From Candidatus Methylacidiphilales bacterium (lineage in GTDB: Bacteria; Verrucomicrobiota; Verrucomicrobiia; Methylacidiphilales; CAZTYG01), in the NCBI GenBank assembly GCA_033875315.1, contig JANRJG010000016.1, positions 1-33,347 of the forward strand: DNA of 33,347 bases. The letters run 5' to 3'. Below are positions 23,321 through 33,231 of the stretch, one piece after another. The translations under genes were made by a program, and so were the position numbers. The notes beneath the pieces were generated by a model that worked only from the letters and a program-made list of their open reading frames with translations, did not search any database and was not told the DNA's origin. How positions within the stretch are numbered: position 1 is the stretch's first letter; every line of letters begins with the position of its first letter.

Positions 23321-26200
23321 TCAGTTGCTCACACTGCCGCCCACCAGATAGTCCTGCAGGACAGCTGAGTTGGGCATGAAGTAATTTCCGCGGAAGCGCA
23401 GACCGCCCACGGTCAGGGTGATCGTCTGGTATTTGACCTTCCGTCCATCATCAACGAACCCGCCGGTGGACAATCCGGTTTTGGAATTGAAATTGAGTGT
23501 CACGGTCTTGGGGGAAGGCAGCACGGTGGTGGATTTGAGGTTGAGGATGGAAAATCCCTGGCTGAAGGCAGCGCTGAGGCCTCCGTTGGGGGCCGTCCAT
23601 ACACCATCATCAAAGTTGAGGGTCACATTGGTGGCCGGCGCAAGGGGGATCAAGGGCGCAATGTTGTATTGTCCGCTGCCGACGACAGCGGTCAAATCGA
23701 CCACATCAAACCCGAGCACATCGGGGGTTTTGGCCAGTCCGGCCGGCTTGGTCCAAGTGAGAGCCGCCACGACGGTGTTATCGGCCGGCGCATCATCAAT
23801 GCTGAGCGTTCCAGTCAGGGATCCACCGTTTTTGTACAACGGAACCCAAAGAGGCAGGGTGGCCGGGGCCGCCACCAATTGTTTGCCATCACCCCAAAGT
23901 AAAGCGGAACCTGAGAAACGCGTTCCATCCGCCAGAACGCCGGCCAGACGGGCCTGCCCTTTGAGATCCACACCCATGGTGAAGTAGCTGAATCCCTGGG
24001 AAACCACCGGACGCGTTCCTGAGAAATTTGTGGCGGCCAGATCACCAGCGTCCGTTTGCAGAGCCACATTGTAAATACCGGCGTAGGTTGAGGCGGTGGT
24101 GGTCTTGGTCCAGCGGTTGCTCCAGGCACTGACCACGGCCGTGTTCGCCCCATCACTGAGGAGGCTGGTGCCATCGGAAAAGTTGAAATCCGTTTTGGGT
24201 GTGCCAACAGCGGGAAGTGAAATGGAATTGAGCGTCAGGACCAACGAACCCAGTCCCGCGCGGGGAATGGTGATGGTGGCGCTGCTGCCGGAGAATTGGC
24301 CGGTGAAACGATAGACCGAGGGTTTGGCCGATCCATTTCCCAAAGTGAGGGAACCTGAAACCGCCCCGAAGCGGTCCACTGTATAGGTGATCCGCCCCCC
24401 TTGGTCGTTGTTGAGGGTGGGCTCGGGGTCCACGATGCCCTCGGCATTGAACCCGGTCGAGGGAATGATGCCCAGGAAAGGATTGGAGAGGATGACGTAA
24501 GCGGTGTTGCTGGTGATCGACGAGGATGATGTTCTGACAATCACCCGGTAGGCGCCGCCGTCATTGATCCCGAGCGGGCCCAGATCCAGCGTGCTGGAGA
24601 TGGCACCGGGGATGTTCTTCCCATTTCTCTGCCACTGGAATTGAAGGGTTTCCACAGTGGGGAGGCCCAGTAGGTTGTCGGTGGCGACGACGGAAAGGGT
24701 GATGCTGTCGCCCAGGTTGGCCCCAACCGACACGGGTTGGGTGGTGATGACCGGCAACCGTCCGCCTTGAATCCGCACCACCCCCCGGGTGTTGCTGTTC
24801 TTGTAGCTGACAAAGTTGCCAAATGCGACGTAACTGCCGTCAGGGCATTCGGCCAGACCGCGTAACTTGCCCGAAGTCAGGGGAGCCGTCAGGGTGCTGA
24901 ATGTTTGGTCAAGGCTGCCATCCGATTCCAGACGTGCGATGCCATGGACGGTGATTCCATTGTAAGTCGTGAAGGTTCCGGCGATGAGGTAACGGTCGTC
25001 GGACAAGCGGATGATGGAGGTGATTTCCCCATTGGCTCCATCGGAGTTCCCGCTATTGGCTGCGGGGAAGCCGCCCACCAATCCCCCCGTATTGTCCACG
25101 CGGGCGATGCGACCTTGGGTATTGCCGTCGTAGTCGGTAAAGGCCCCCACCAAGATGATATCCGAGTCATCATCTGCCATGGCCATAGAACGCACGGCAT
25201 TGTTTGGGCCCGTGCCTTGGGCTTGGAAATTGGTGTCAATCGAGCCCCCGTAATAAGTAGTCGTCAGATCGGGTGTATTAATCGGGTCCGGCTGAAAAGA
25301 AAACGTTTCAGGAAAAACCCGCACGATGCGCGGTGCAGCAGAGCTGAACGAAAACGGAGTGACCGTATCCGGATCCGTACTCGTATCAGTGTCATTTCCC
25401 GATAAATTGCATGTGGTGAATTCACCGCATAGATAGAGTCCATCCACTGTTGACATAGCAAAGTCAATGGGACCGTTGACTTGGGCGCTCCAATCGCTGG
25501 CATCTCCACCGGAAGTGCCCGAAAACCCGTAGCCAACAGCGGTCTCGTTGATTTTGGTAAAGTCGCCATAGGAGAAAACGGTGTCTTCATCGATGGAAAG
25601 CAACCCTCGCACAGTGTTGTTGATTCCCGTTCCTGTAGGCGTGAAGTCGCTATCCAGTCCGCCATCACTGTCCAATTGCAACAGGCGGATGCGTGAGCTG
25701 ACGTTGCCAGTCCCCACTTGTCCGAAATTTTGGAAATCCCCCCCGACCAGAACCTTGAACTGGCCCACAGCTGGAGTATCACGATTCAGGACGACGGAAC
25801 GCACCACCCCGCTGAAACCCCAGGTGATTGCCTGGCCGATTGTCGTCCACCCCCCGTTGGCTTCGATGCTGGACTTTGCCTCAGGGACCAAAAACGTTTT
25901 ATCGACCTTGCCATCCGAATTCAAGCGAACCAGGTTTTTAAGAACCAATACAACGGAAGCCGACGAATTCCCGCCGATCGTCGTGGTGACCGGCACTCTG
26001 ACCACAAAATCTCCGCCCACAATCATCTTCCCGTCATTCTGGACCACCACCGTGCGGACATCGGGCTCTGTTCCACTCGTTGAACCTTTGAGGCTATCGC
26101 TTGAAAAACCAGCAACCACATCGCCTGGAAGGGCCATGACATGGTATTGGGGGACAGTCAGCAGCAAACCGACCAACCATAGCGCGGGGGAGTACTTCAT
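23321..26200 (-). CDS. Large secreted delta-60-repeat and Ig-domain surface protein
   Basis: The 959-residue product has a signal peptide (residues 1-23, cut near HVMALPG). Residues about 28-480 carry repeated delta-60 units, each with a D-x-x-F segment followed by V-R-x-x-x and then I-V-G-x-F-T; examples are DTNFQAQGTGPNNAVRSM and IILVGAFTDYDG. Such repeats probably form a beta-propeller-like or solenoid surface. Residues about 480-572 are an Ig-like domain (FQWQRNGKNIPGA, then GAYRVIVR). The rest (590-955) contains two similar beta-rich modules with GYF- and GLS-type turns that I recall as common in Verrucomicrobiota extracellular proteins. No anchor or sorting signal is seen at the C-terminus. 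AAGGA at 7 bases fixes the ATG. It heads the glycan operon, so it may be the glycosylated or glycan-bound surface partner. Confidence 0.85.
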   Translation of the reverse strand: MKYSPALWLVGLLLTVPQYHVMALPGDVVAGFSSDSLKGSTSGTEPDVRTVVVQNDGKMIVGGDFVVRVPVTTTIGGNSSASVVLVLKNLVRLNSDGKVDKTFLVPEAKSSIEANGGWTTIGQAITWGFSGVVRSVVLNRDTPAVGQFKVLVGGDFQNFGQVGTGNVSSRIRLLQLDSDGGLDSDFTPTGTGINNTVRGLLSIDEDTVFSYGDFTKINETAVGYGFSGTSGGDASDWSAQVNGPIDFAMSTVDGLYLCGEFTTCNLSGNDTDTSTDPDTVTPFSFSSAAPRIVRVFPETFSFQPDPINTPDLTTTYYGGSIDTNFQAQGTGPNNAVRSMAMADDDSDIILVGAFTDYDGNTQGRIARVDNTGGLVGGFPAANSGNSDGANGEITSIIRLSDDRYLIAGTFTTYNGITVHGIARLESDGSLDQTFSTLTAPLTSGKLRGLAECPDGSYVAFGNFVSYKNSNTRGVVRIQGGRLPVITTQPVSVGANLGDSITLSVVATDNLLGLPTVETLQFQWQRNGKNIPGAISSTLDLGPLGINDGGAYRVIVRTSSSSITSNTAYVILSNPFLGIIPSTGFNAEGIVDPEPTLNNDQGGRITYTVDRFGAVSGSLTLGNGSAKPSVYRFTGQFSGSSATITIPRAGLGSLVLTLNSISLPAVGTPKTDFNFSDGTSLLSDGANTAVVSAWSNRWTKTTTASTYAGIYNVALQTDAGDLAATNFSGTRPVVSQGFSYFTMGVDLKGQARLAGVLADGTRFSGSALLWGDGKQLVAAPATLPLWVPLYKNGGSLTGTLSIDDAPADNTVVAALTWTKPAGLAKTPDVLGFDVVDLTAVVGSGQYNIAPLIPLAPATNVTLNFDDGVWTAPNGGLSAAFSQGFSILNLKSTTVLPSPKTVTLNFNSKTGLSTGGFVDDGRKVKYQTITLTVGGLRFRGNYFMPNSAVLQDYLVGGSVSN

Positions 26201-26394
26201 AGGTGTTTCCTTGGGAAATGTGTTTCTAACCTACTGAGAATGGCGACTTTTACAAGAAAAACTAGTAAATTCTACCCTGTGGTTCCGGGCTTCGGGTTCT
26301 GCTTTTTCCGCATAGCCGCCTTTCTGCGCTGGCAAGACCGCCCGTTTCTGGGTTACGTTGACCCGTTCTTTGGTACTTCACACTTTATGCAGCC
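26201..26394. promoter_or_regulatory. Divergent promoter region for the surface-protein operon and DegT gene
   Basis: This 194-base gap must hold promoters for the long - strand operon and for the + strand aminotransferase operon. A TTGTAA (- strand) and a TTGACC (+ strand) are present as -35 candidates, but matching -10 boxes are poor. No dyad of note is seen. Confidence 0.4.
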
Positions 26395-27573
26395 ATGATC
26401 TCGCACATTCCCCAATTTGACGCCACCCGCGACGACAAACCCTTCAAGGACACCCTAAAGGCCAAGGCGGCCGAGGTCATTGAAAGCGGGGTCTTCATCC
26501 TCGGGCCGGAAGTGGCCGCCTTTGAAAAAGAGGTCGCGACATACTTGGGTGTCAAACACGCTTGGGCGGTTTCTTCCGGGACGGACGCCCTGGTCCTCGC
26601 ACTCATGGCCCTGGACATCGGCCCGGGCGACGAAGTCATCTGCCCGACTTACACCTTCTTTGCCACGGCAGGCAGTGTGGCCCGGCTCGGTGCGACCCCG
26701 GTCTTTGTCGACAGCAGCCCCTGCTGTTTCAATATCGCCATGGAAGGCATCCGCCGGGCCATCAGTCCGCGCACCAAGGCCATCATGCCGGTCCATCTTT
26801 TCGGTCAATGTGCGGACATGGGGCTCATCCTGTCCCTGGCTGCGGAGAAAGGGATTGCCGTGGTCGAGGATGCCGCCCAGGCCATTGGCGCCACCTATCA
26901 AGGAAAGAAAGCCGGCTCCTTGGGTGACATCGGATGCTTTTCTTTCTACCCGACGAAGACACTGGGTGGATTTGGCGAGGGCGGGCTTGTCACCACCCAA
27001 CGCGACGACCTGGCCGAGCGCATGCGCGTCCTGCGCAACCACGGCATGGCCCAGACCTACGAGCACCTCGAAGTCGGAGGCAATTTCCGCATGCATGCCC
27101 TGCAAGGCGCCCTTCTCCGCCTGCGTTTGCCCCGCCTGCCCGGCCTCATCGCCGCGCGACGCCGTCATGCCCAGCATTACCTCGAGGGTTTCACCAGCAA
27201 GGGTCTCGGCGCCTATCCTGTCGATGCCTGCGCGTGCGCGTCACCGATGGGTTCCGAAGCCTCCTCCCAGTGCCCTCTGCTGCTCCCCTTCACCTGCAAC
27301 GACCCGCACACCTTCAATCAATTCTGCCTGCGCGTCACCGGGGGCAAACGTGATGCCCTCAAGGCCCATTTGGCCGGAAAAGGCATCGGCACCGGGATCT
27401 ATTACCCCAAGCCCCTGCACCGACAACCCTGCTTTGAAAAACTGGGGCCGGCCGGATTCTTCCCCAACGCCGAGACCTTTTCCCGCGAAGCCTTGGCCCT
27501 GCCGATGTTCGCCGAGTTGCGCGACGAAGAGGTGCAGGCGGTCCTGGAAGCCATTTACTCCTTCTACCATTGA
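26395..27573 (+). CDS. DegT/DnrJ/EryC1/StrS-family sugar aminotransferase
   Basis: The 392-residue PLP enzyme has the full pattern of the family. AWAVSSGTDALVLAL holds the phosphate-binding turn, PTYTFFATAGSVARLGA follows, VVEDAAQAIGATY has the Asp that contacts the pyridine nitrogen, and FSFYPTKTLGGFGEGG has the Schiff-base Lys188. It transfers an amino group, usually from glutamate, to a nucleotide-linked keto-sugar such as a 3- or 4-keto-6-deoxyhexose, in the cytoplasm. This supplies an amino sugar for the surface glycan. No clear ribosome-binding site precedes the ATG at 26395. A GT4 gene follows after 18 bases and is probably co-transcribed. Confidence 0.93.
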   Translation: MISHIPQFDATRDDKPFKDTLKAKAAEVIESGVFILGPEVAAFEKEVATYLGVKHAWAVSSGTDALVLALMALDIGPGDEVICPTYTFFATAGSVARLGATPVFVDSSPCCFNIAMEGIRRAISPRTKAIMPVHLFGQCADMGLILSLAAEKGIAVVEDAAQAIGATYQGKKAGSLGDIGCFSFYPTKTLGGFGEGGLVTTQRDDLAERMRVLRNHGMAQTYEHLEVGGNFRMHALQGALLRLRLPRLPGLIAARRRHAQHYLEGFTSKGLGAYPVDACACASPMGSEASSQCPLLLPFTCNDPHTFNQFCLRVTGGKRDALKAHLAGKGIGTGIYYPKPLHRQPCFEKLGPAGFFPNAETFSREALALPMFAELRDEEVQAVLEAIYSFYH

Positions 27574-27591
27574 TTTTTCCAGGCTTCGTTT

Positions 27592-28659
27592 ATGCGCATC
27601 GCTTTCGTCCGTCGGAACTGGTCGCCCACGGGCGGGGCGGAGAACTACCTGAAGCGGTTGGCCGGCTCCCTCAGCCAGGCCGGGCACGAGTGTCATCTGC
27701 TCTGCGAATCCTGGGACGACGAGGCCCGGGACATGTTCCGCTTGGTCGAACGGTTTCCGGTCGATTCGAGCACGGCCATGAAGCCGAGGCGCTTTGCCGA
27801 TGCGGTCAATGTCCGGCTGGGCAGTGTGGGCGAAATCGGTTTCCATGTCGTTTTCAGCCTGGAACGGGGCGTGCGTGCCCACATCTACCGGGCCGGTGAC
27901 GGGGTCCACCGCGAGTGGTTGCGACGCCGCCAGGCCGCGCGTCCGTTGACCGGTTTTTTCCGCAACCGCTTCAATCCCAAGAACCGCGTGGTTTGTGCGC
28001 TGGAACGGGTCACCTTCCACCCGAAGAACACCCGCCGGGTCATCGCCAACTCCGAAATGGTCCGCTCCGACATCCTCCGGCATTTTGACTACCCGGCCGA
28101 GCGGATCCGCTTGGTCCGCAATGGGGTCGATCATGCCCGTTTCGGCGGTGGCGACCGGGCAGCAGGGCGCCGCGCCATGGAATGGGACGACGAGGAATAC
28201 GTCGTCCTGCTGGTCGGGGCCGGAGCGGAGCGCAAGGGCCATGTCCAGGCCCAGGAGGCGGCCCGCCGGGCCGGGGCCGATGTGCGCATGGTCATCATTG
28301 ACTCCCCCCCGCCCTGCCCACTACCCGATCTTTACGCAGCCGCGGATGTCTTTCTCCTGCCCACTTGGTATGACCCGTTTGCCAACGTGACCCTGGAAGC
28401 ACTCGCCGCCGGTCTGCCCGTCATCACCACCACTGCCAATGGCGGTTCGGAGATCATCCAGAATGGCCGGGAAGGGTTTGTCGTCGGCCAGGCGGGCGAC
28501 GTCCGCGAAACGGCCCATTTGATCCGGTTGTTGCGTGATGAGTCCCTGCGACTGCAAATGGGCCGGGCGGCGCGCAAGACCGCTGCCACCCACACCCAGG
28601 AACGCAACGTCCGTGAAACACTGGACGTGATCCACGAAGTGGCTTCGGCCAAGGGTTAG
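27592..28659 (+). CDS. GT4-family glycosyltransferase
   Basis: The 355-residue product begins MRIAFVRRNWSPTGGAENYL, with the glycine-rich acceptor loop of LPS-core-type GT4 enzymes (WaaG-like). IYRAGDGVHREWL and VIANSEMVRSDIL fit the middle region. The donor half has VVLLVGAGAERKGH, DLYAAADVFLLPTWYDPFANVTLEALAAGLPV and TTANGGSEII; the Glu in VTLEAL is the usual catalytic-site residue. It may add glucose or another hexose to a lipid-A core, but the substrate is not certain. It lies 18 bases after the aminotransferase gene. Its stop is six bases from the convergent frr stop. Confidence 0.9.
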   Translation: MRIAFVRRNWSPTGGAENYLKRLAGSLSQAGHECHLLCESWDDEARDMFRLVERFPVDSSTAMKPRRFADAVNVRLGSVGEIGFHVVFSLERGVRAHIYRAGDGVHREWLRRRQAARPLTGFFRNRFNPKNRVVCALERVTFHPKNTRRVIANSEMVRSDILRHFDYPAERIRLVRNGVDHARFGGGDRAAGRRAMEWDDEEYVVLLVGAGAERKGHVQAQEAARRAGADVRMVIIDSPPPCPLPDLYAAADVFLLPTWYDPFANVTLEALAAGLPVITTTANGGSEIIQNGREGFVVGQAGDVRETAHLIRLLRDESLRLQMGRAARKTAATHTQERNVRETLDVIHEVASAKG

Positions 28660-28665
28660 GAACCC

Positions 28666-29229
28666 TCAGATCTTCAGCAACTCGGCTTCTTTGGACTCCA
28701 GCATCTTGTCAATTTTGCCGGTGTAGTCATCGGTCAGCTTCTGGATGTCTTTTTCCGCCACCTTGACGTCGTCTTCGGTCAGGTCGCCGTCCTTTTGCAT
28801 CTTCTTGACCGCTTCCATGGCTTCACGGCGGTTGTGGCGGATGGCGATGCGTCCGTCCTCGGAAATCTTCTTCACCACCTTGATCAGGTCACGGCGCCGC
28901 TCCTCGGAAAGTTCGGGGATAGGGATGCGGATGATCTTGCCATCGACCTGCGGGGTGACACCGAGGTTGGAAACCTCCAGGGCTTTGCGGATGGGGTCGA
29001 CGTTCGAACCATCCCAGGGCTGGATGACGATCAGTCGCGGTTCCGGGCAGGTGATGCCGGCCAATTCTCGCATCTGCATGGTGGTGCCGTAACAATCCAC
29101 GCGGATGGAATCGACCAATTGGGGGGCGGCCTTGCCCGTGCGCACGGCAGAAAAATCGTCCTGGACCTTTTTGACGGTCTTCTCCATGTGTTCTTCGCAA
29201 TCCATCAGAACTTCATCAGCGGCGGCCAT
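28666..29229 (-). CDS. frr: Ribosome recycling factor
   Basis: The 187-residue product matches RRF over its full length (usual length about 185). It has the helix MEKTVKKVQDDFSAVRTGKA, the conserved DCYGTTMQMRELAGITCPEPR beta hairpin, PWDGSNVDPIRKAL and IRIPIPELSEERRRDL, and IAIRHNRREAMEAVKK, whose basic residues contact rRNA. With EF-G it splits post-termination ribosomes in the cytoplasm. It is an essential housekeeping gene. It lies 48 bases behind pyrH, the usual order in bacteria, though here without rpsB-tsf upstream in the window. The start at 29229 is preceded by a short purine run (AAGAAG). Confidence 0.97.
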   Translation of the reverse strand: MAAADEVLMDCEEHMEKTVKKVQDDFSAVRTGKAAPQLVDSIRVDCYGTTMQMRELAGITCPEPRLIVIQPWDGSNVDPIRKALEVSNLGVTPQVDGKIIRIPIPELSEERRRDLIKVVKKISEDGRIAIRHNRREAMEAVKKMQKDGDLTEDDVKVAEKDIQKLTDDYTGKIDKMLESKEAELLKI

Positions 29230-29277
29230 ACGTGTCTTCTTTAGGGGTGGGGGGTTCGGCGGAGGGGGGAGTGAAGT

Positions 29278-30027
<750 letters not shown>

Positions 30028-30038
30028 TCACGTTTCTG

Positions 30039-30833
30039 TCAAGCGGAGGTTTTGGAAGGATTCTCCGGGGTCCCGGGCAGGCCGGAAGCCAGCCGGGCCT
30101 GGTAGTTGTCTGCACGGCGATAGGCCATCACTCCGATCCCCAGATGGAAATTTTCATGTCCGCCGTCGTGCCAGAAATGTTCCCGGGCCGGCCAGCACCA
30201 TTTCCACTCCCACTCCCATTGCATCCAGGACTGCCAACTCATCCCCCCAGCCTCCTGCTGTCCCAGATGGGTGCGCCAAACAGGGTCACGGAGCCAGTCC
30301 TTCAGTCGTGCCCGGAAGCCCCTGCTTTCAAGCCTGTTCCCTGATGATCCTGGCATCACCACTCGGTTGGCCCGGGGGTTGCGGCAAAAGAATAGCACCG
30401 GTTTTCCATCCACCGAACCCCTGCCCACCACGTGGAAACCGGCACGGACATAGAGCCGCTGCGCCGGGCGTTCCTCCTCGCGATCGCCGGAATACAGGCG
30501 GATTTTTCGCTGGCCCAAAACCTCGAGCATGCGGCAGGTCTGTGCCAGCAGGGCGGTGCCATGGCCTTGGTGGCGGTGCGCGGGACGGATGCCAAACCAA
30601 CCGACCCAGATTTCCCGGCCCAAACTTCCGGGCGGGTAGTGGCCGGTGATCCCCACCACATCACCGTCCATTTTCGCCAGATAGTAGGCAAAATTCGGAT
30701 GCCCTTTTCGAATCGAGTCGCGGTAGGCATTTTCGGGCCAGAATCCGTCGGCATGGATTTCATAGGGAAAGATTTCCCGCGCGGCTGCGATTGCCTGGCC
30801 AACATTTTCCGTGGTGACCTTTTCAAGCTTCAT
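30039..30833 (-). CDS. GNAT-family N-acetyltransferase with unusual Trp-rich C-terminal tail
   Basis: The first 155 of 264 residues form a GNAT domain: VVGITGHYPPG as the central strand, WFGIRPAHRHQGHGTALLAQ with the Q-x-x-G-x-G acetyl-CoA loop, and RLYVRAGFHVVGRG as the final strand. The acceptor is unknown; an amino sugar is one option given the neighbours. Beyond residue 165 the sequence is unfamiliar and contains eight Trp residues between 200 and 221, alternating with charged residues (WEWEWKW). The stretch is encoded by repeated CCACTCCC-like DNA. The ATG at 30833 overlaps the upstream GT4 stop as ATGA, so the start is well fixed. Confidence 0.82.
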   Translation of the reverse strand: MKLEKVTTENVGQAIAAAREIFPYEIHADGFWPENAYRDSIRKGHPNFAYYLAKMDGDVVGITGHYPPGSLGREIWVGWFGIRPAHRHQGHGTALLAQTCRMLEVLGQRKIRLYSGDREEERPAQRLYVRAGFHVVGRGSVDGKPVLFFCRNPRANRVVMPGSSGNRLESRGFRARLKDWLRDPVWRTHLGQQEAGGMSWQSWMQWEWEWKWCWPAREHFWHDGGHENFHLGIGVMAYRRADNYQARLASGLPGTPENPSKTSA

Positions 30834-32047
30834 GGCGCAAGGGCGGGCGATGCCGGAGAGAGAGAGCCCGGGGAGACCACGGCCCGGTACACGTGGCGGT
30901 GGCGTTCGGCCACCCGGGACCAGGCATTGGCGTCGACATAGGCAAAAGCCGCTGCAACCAAGGCGTGCCGGATTACCGGGTGCGCTTCCAGGTGTTTGAT
31001 TTCTCCGGCCAATTCTGTGGGTGATTCGGGAGACACCAAACGCAGGGCGCGGGATTCGCCTTCAATCTCCTCGAAAGTAGGGATGCGGCTCGCGATCACC
31101 GGAACCCCGGACGCCAGGGCGGAACCGATGGCGGCCGATCCAGAATAGGGGACGTTGCGATAGGGGGCCAGACAGTAAGAGGCCGCTTCTTGGTAACGGA
31201 GGAAATCGGCGGGAGGGGCATAGCCCGTGATCCTGACCCTTGGCTTCAACGCCGGATGCCGGCGCAGCAGGCTCAGCAACCGGTCGAATGTCGGATCATG
31301 GACAGCTTGCGGGTGCGTTCCCCCGACCAGTGCCAGATGGAAGTGGGGCGGCAGGTGCAAGAGGGATTCCAGGGCGGTTTCCGTTCCTTTGTAGGGGGAT
31401 ATAAAACCGAAGAGGGCCAGCAGCCGGGTGCCCGGCCCGTATCCCAGGGCGGCTAGTGCCTGTTCTCGGGATGACGGATCTTGGGGCCGCACGTCACGCG
31501 GAATACCCAGCGGCAGCCGGGTGACACGTCCCGGGGGCACTCCCTGGCGGATGAAGCGTTCGCGGGTGTGCGTGGTGTGCACGATGGAATGGCATCCGGG
31601 ATCGTCGCGTAGTCGGCGGATCACCTGCTTTTGCCAGGCCCGTTCCACCGGATAGCCCGTGGGCACGACGCGCCGCAGCAACGGGACTGGACCGGGTGGT
31701 TGGGAATGGAAGGTGATGACCAACGGGCATCCCGCCAGGCGCAGACGCTTCACAAGCCTGCCCAGGTGGGTGATGCCGGTCTCTTCTTTCATCCCCTTGT
31801 ACAAAAAAAAGGAATACTCATGTTGGATGTGGACCACGTCAAAATCCCGGCTTCGGCGGACGATGGCGTCCTCTTTACCGACTAGTTGATCCGGTGTGAG
31901 GTCGCCACAGTTCGCGGGACCGATGGGCTCGACCACCACCCGGTCGCCGGATTGTCCGAGGGCCGAAGTCAAACTCGTGGTGTAGGCGGCGATGCCGCAC
32001 GGCACCTGCCAACTGCTCAGCATGTAGATGGAAAGAGGGGGGGCCAT
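30830..32047 (-). CDS. GT4-family glycosyltransferase
   Basis: The 405-residue product starts LSIYMLSSWQVPCGIAAY, the acceptor loop. VVHIQHEYSFFLYKGM follows, a pattern seen in mannosyltransferase-type GT4 enzymes. The second half has LLALFGFISPYKGTETALE, FHLALVGGTHP, and SYCLAPYRNVPYSGSAAIGSALASGVPVIAS as the donor-binding segment. Next to gmd, a GDP-mannose- or GDP-6-deoxysugar-dependent reaction is likely but not proven. The ATG at 32047 overlaps the gmd stop as TGATG, and the end overlaps the GNAT gene as ATGA. The three are clearly one translational unit. Confidence 0.88.
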   Translation of the reverse strand: MAPPLSIYMLSSWQVPCGIAAYTTSLTSALGQSGDRVVVEPIGPANCGDLTPDQLVGKEDAIVRRSRDFDVVHIQHEYSFFLYKGMKEETGITHLGRLVKRLRLAGCPLVITFHSQPPGPVPLLRRVVPTGYPVERAWQKQVIRRLRDDPGCHSIVHTTHTRERFIRQGVPPGRVTRLPLGIPRDVRPQDPSSREQALAALGYGPGTRLLALFGFISPYKGTETALESLLHLPPHFHLALVGGTHPQAVHDPTFDRLLSLLRRHPALKPRVRITGYAPPADFLRYQEAASYCLAPYRNVPYSGSAAIGSALASGVPVIASRIPTFEEIEGESRALRLVSPESPTELAGEIKHLEAHPVIRHALVAAAFAYVDANAWSRVAERHRHVYRAVVSPGSLSPASPALAP

Positions 32048-33030
32048 CAGCCGAGGACGGTGGTGCCGTCATGCCGGTCCAGGTGCAGTCGTTGGATCAA
32101 GTCGTCCAACATGACCGTGGGCGACCAACCCAATTTTTCACGGGCGAGCGTGGCGTCGCCAAAATTGATGTCGATGTCCGTGGGCCGGACCAGGGCTTGG
32201 TTGAAGACCACATGTTTCGCCCAATCGAGCTGGTGGCAGGCGAACACTTTTTCCACGAAGCACTGGAGCGAATGGTGCTGACCGGTGGCGATGATGAAAT
32301 CCCTGGGCTCGTCTTGCTGGAGCATGAGCCACATGGCTTCCACATACTCCGGGGCCCATCCCCAGTCCCGTCGCATGCTGGTCCGCCCCAACTCCACGTG
32401 TTCCATCCGTCCCTCGCGGATGGCCGCGGCGGCCGACACGATCTTCCGGGTGACAAAATGGAGGGGCCGGAGGGGTGATTCGTGGTTGAAGAGGATGCCG
32501 GTGCAGCAGAAGAGCCCGTAGGCTTCCCGGTAATGCGCCACCGCGTGGTGTGCGGCCACCTTGGCGATGGCATAAGGACTGCGGGGGTGGAACGGCGTAT
32601 CTTCACGGGCCGGCACCTCCGTGTTGCCAAAGACCTCACTCGATCCGGCATTGTAAAAGCGGCACGCTCCCCCCGCCCGCCTCAACGCTTCCAGAAGATG
32701 GAGGGTGGCGACGGCAATGCTCTGGTGGGCTTCCACCGGGTCGCTGAAAGAATGACCCACCGACGTTTGGCCTGAGAGATGATAGACTTCATCGGGCCGC
32801 ACTTCCTTCAAGAAGCCGGCACAGCGGGACGTATCGTCCAGCGTCAGAGTGTGGAGGTGGAGCCTGGATAAAATCCCCAGCCTCCTGGCATTGGCAAAGG
32901 CCTGCGTGCGGTGGTTGCGCGAAATGCCGTGGACTTCATATCCCTTCTCCAAGAGCAGGCGGGCCAGATAAGAACCATCCTGGCCTGATATTCCGGCGAT
33001 GAGGGCACGTTTCAGCATGGAATGTTTCAT
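32047..33030 (-). CDS. gmd: GDP-mannose 4,6-dehydratase
   Basis: The 327-residue product has the Rossmann motif ALIAGISGQDGSYLARLLL, the Gmd-specific EVYHLSGQTSVGHSF, the SSEVFG segment with the catalytic Ser/Thr and YAIAK with the catalytic Tyr/Lys pair. ILFNHESPLRP and MRRDWGWAPEYVEAMW are also typical Gmd sequences. It converts GDP-mannose into GDP-4-keto-6-deoxymannose, the precursor of GDP-fucose, GDP-rhamnose or GDP-perosamine. No reductase or Per-type gene is adjacent, although the DegT aminotransferase 5 kb away could use such a keto-sugar. The ATG at 33030 is chosen; 33018 is an alternative four codons in. Neither has a strong ribosome-binding site. Confidence 0.94.
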   Translation of the reverse strand: MKHSMLKRALIAGISGQDGSYLARLLLEKGYEVHGISRNHRTQAFANARRLGILSRLHLHTLTLDDTSRCAGFLKEVRPDEVYHLSGQTSVGHSFSDPVEAHQSIAVATLHLLEALRRAGGACRFYNAGSSEVFGNTEVPAREDTPFHPRSPYAIAKVAAHHAVAHYREAYGLFCCTGILFNHESPLRPLHFVTRKIVSAAAAIREGRMEHVELGRTSMRRDWGWAPEYVEAMWLMLQQDEPRDFIIATGQHHSLQCFVEKVFACHQLDWAKHVVFNQALVRPTDIDINFGDATLAREKLGWSPTVMLDDLIQRLHLDRHDGTTVLG

Positions 33031-33172
33031 GTAAGGCACCGAAACTCGGGGCGACAATCCCAATGTTGTGCACTCTCTTTGGCTCACACTTTCGATCACT
33101 CATTGACATAAGACCAAACCAAATGCAGTAGAAGGAATTTGAATGCTAAGAGCCTATCCGGATAACCCGCGT
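33031..33172. promoter_or_regulatory. gmd upstream region
   Basis: The region is AT-rich compared with what follows and should contain the promoter of the gmd operon on the - strand. No convincing -35/-10 pair was fixed. Composition changes sharply to GC-rich at about 33160. Confidence 0.3.
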
Positions 33173-33228
33173 GACCCGCGCTGTCGCGTGACCGCGTGGG
33201 AGCGGTACGCGACCTTACGCGGGGGGTC
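33173..33228. other. Long GC-rich nested stem-loop
   Basis: GACCC-GCG, CT, GTCGCGT, G, ACCGC, a six-base loop, GCGGT, ACGCGAC, CTTA, CGC, GGG bulge and GGGTC pair as 20 base pairs in a 56-base structure. Arms are exact within each block. It is too strong to be accidental and lacks a T-run, so it is not a simple terminator. Confidence 0.6.
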
Positions 33229-33231
33229 AAT

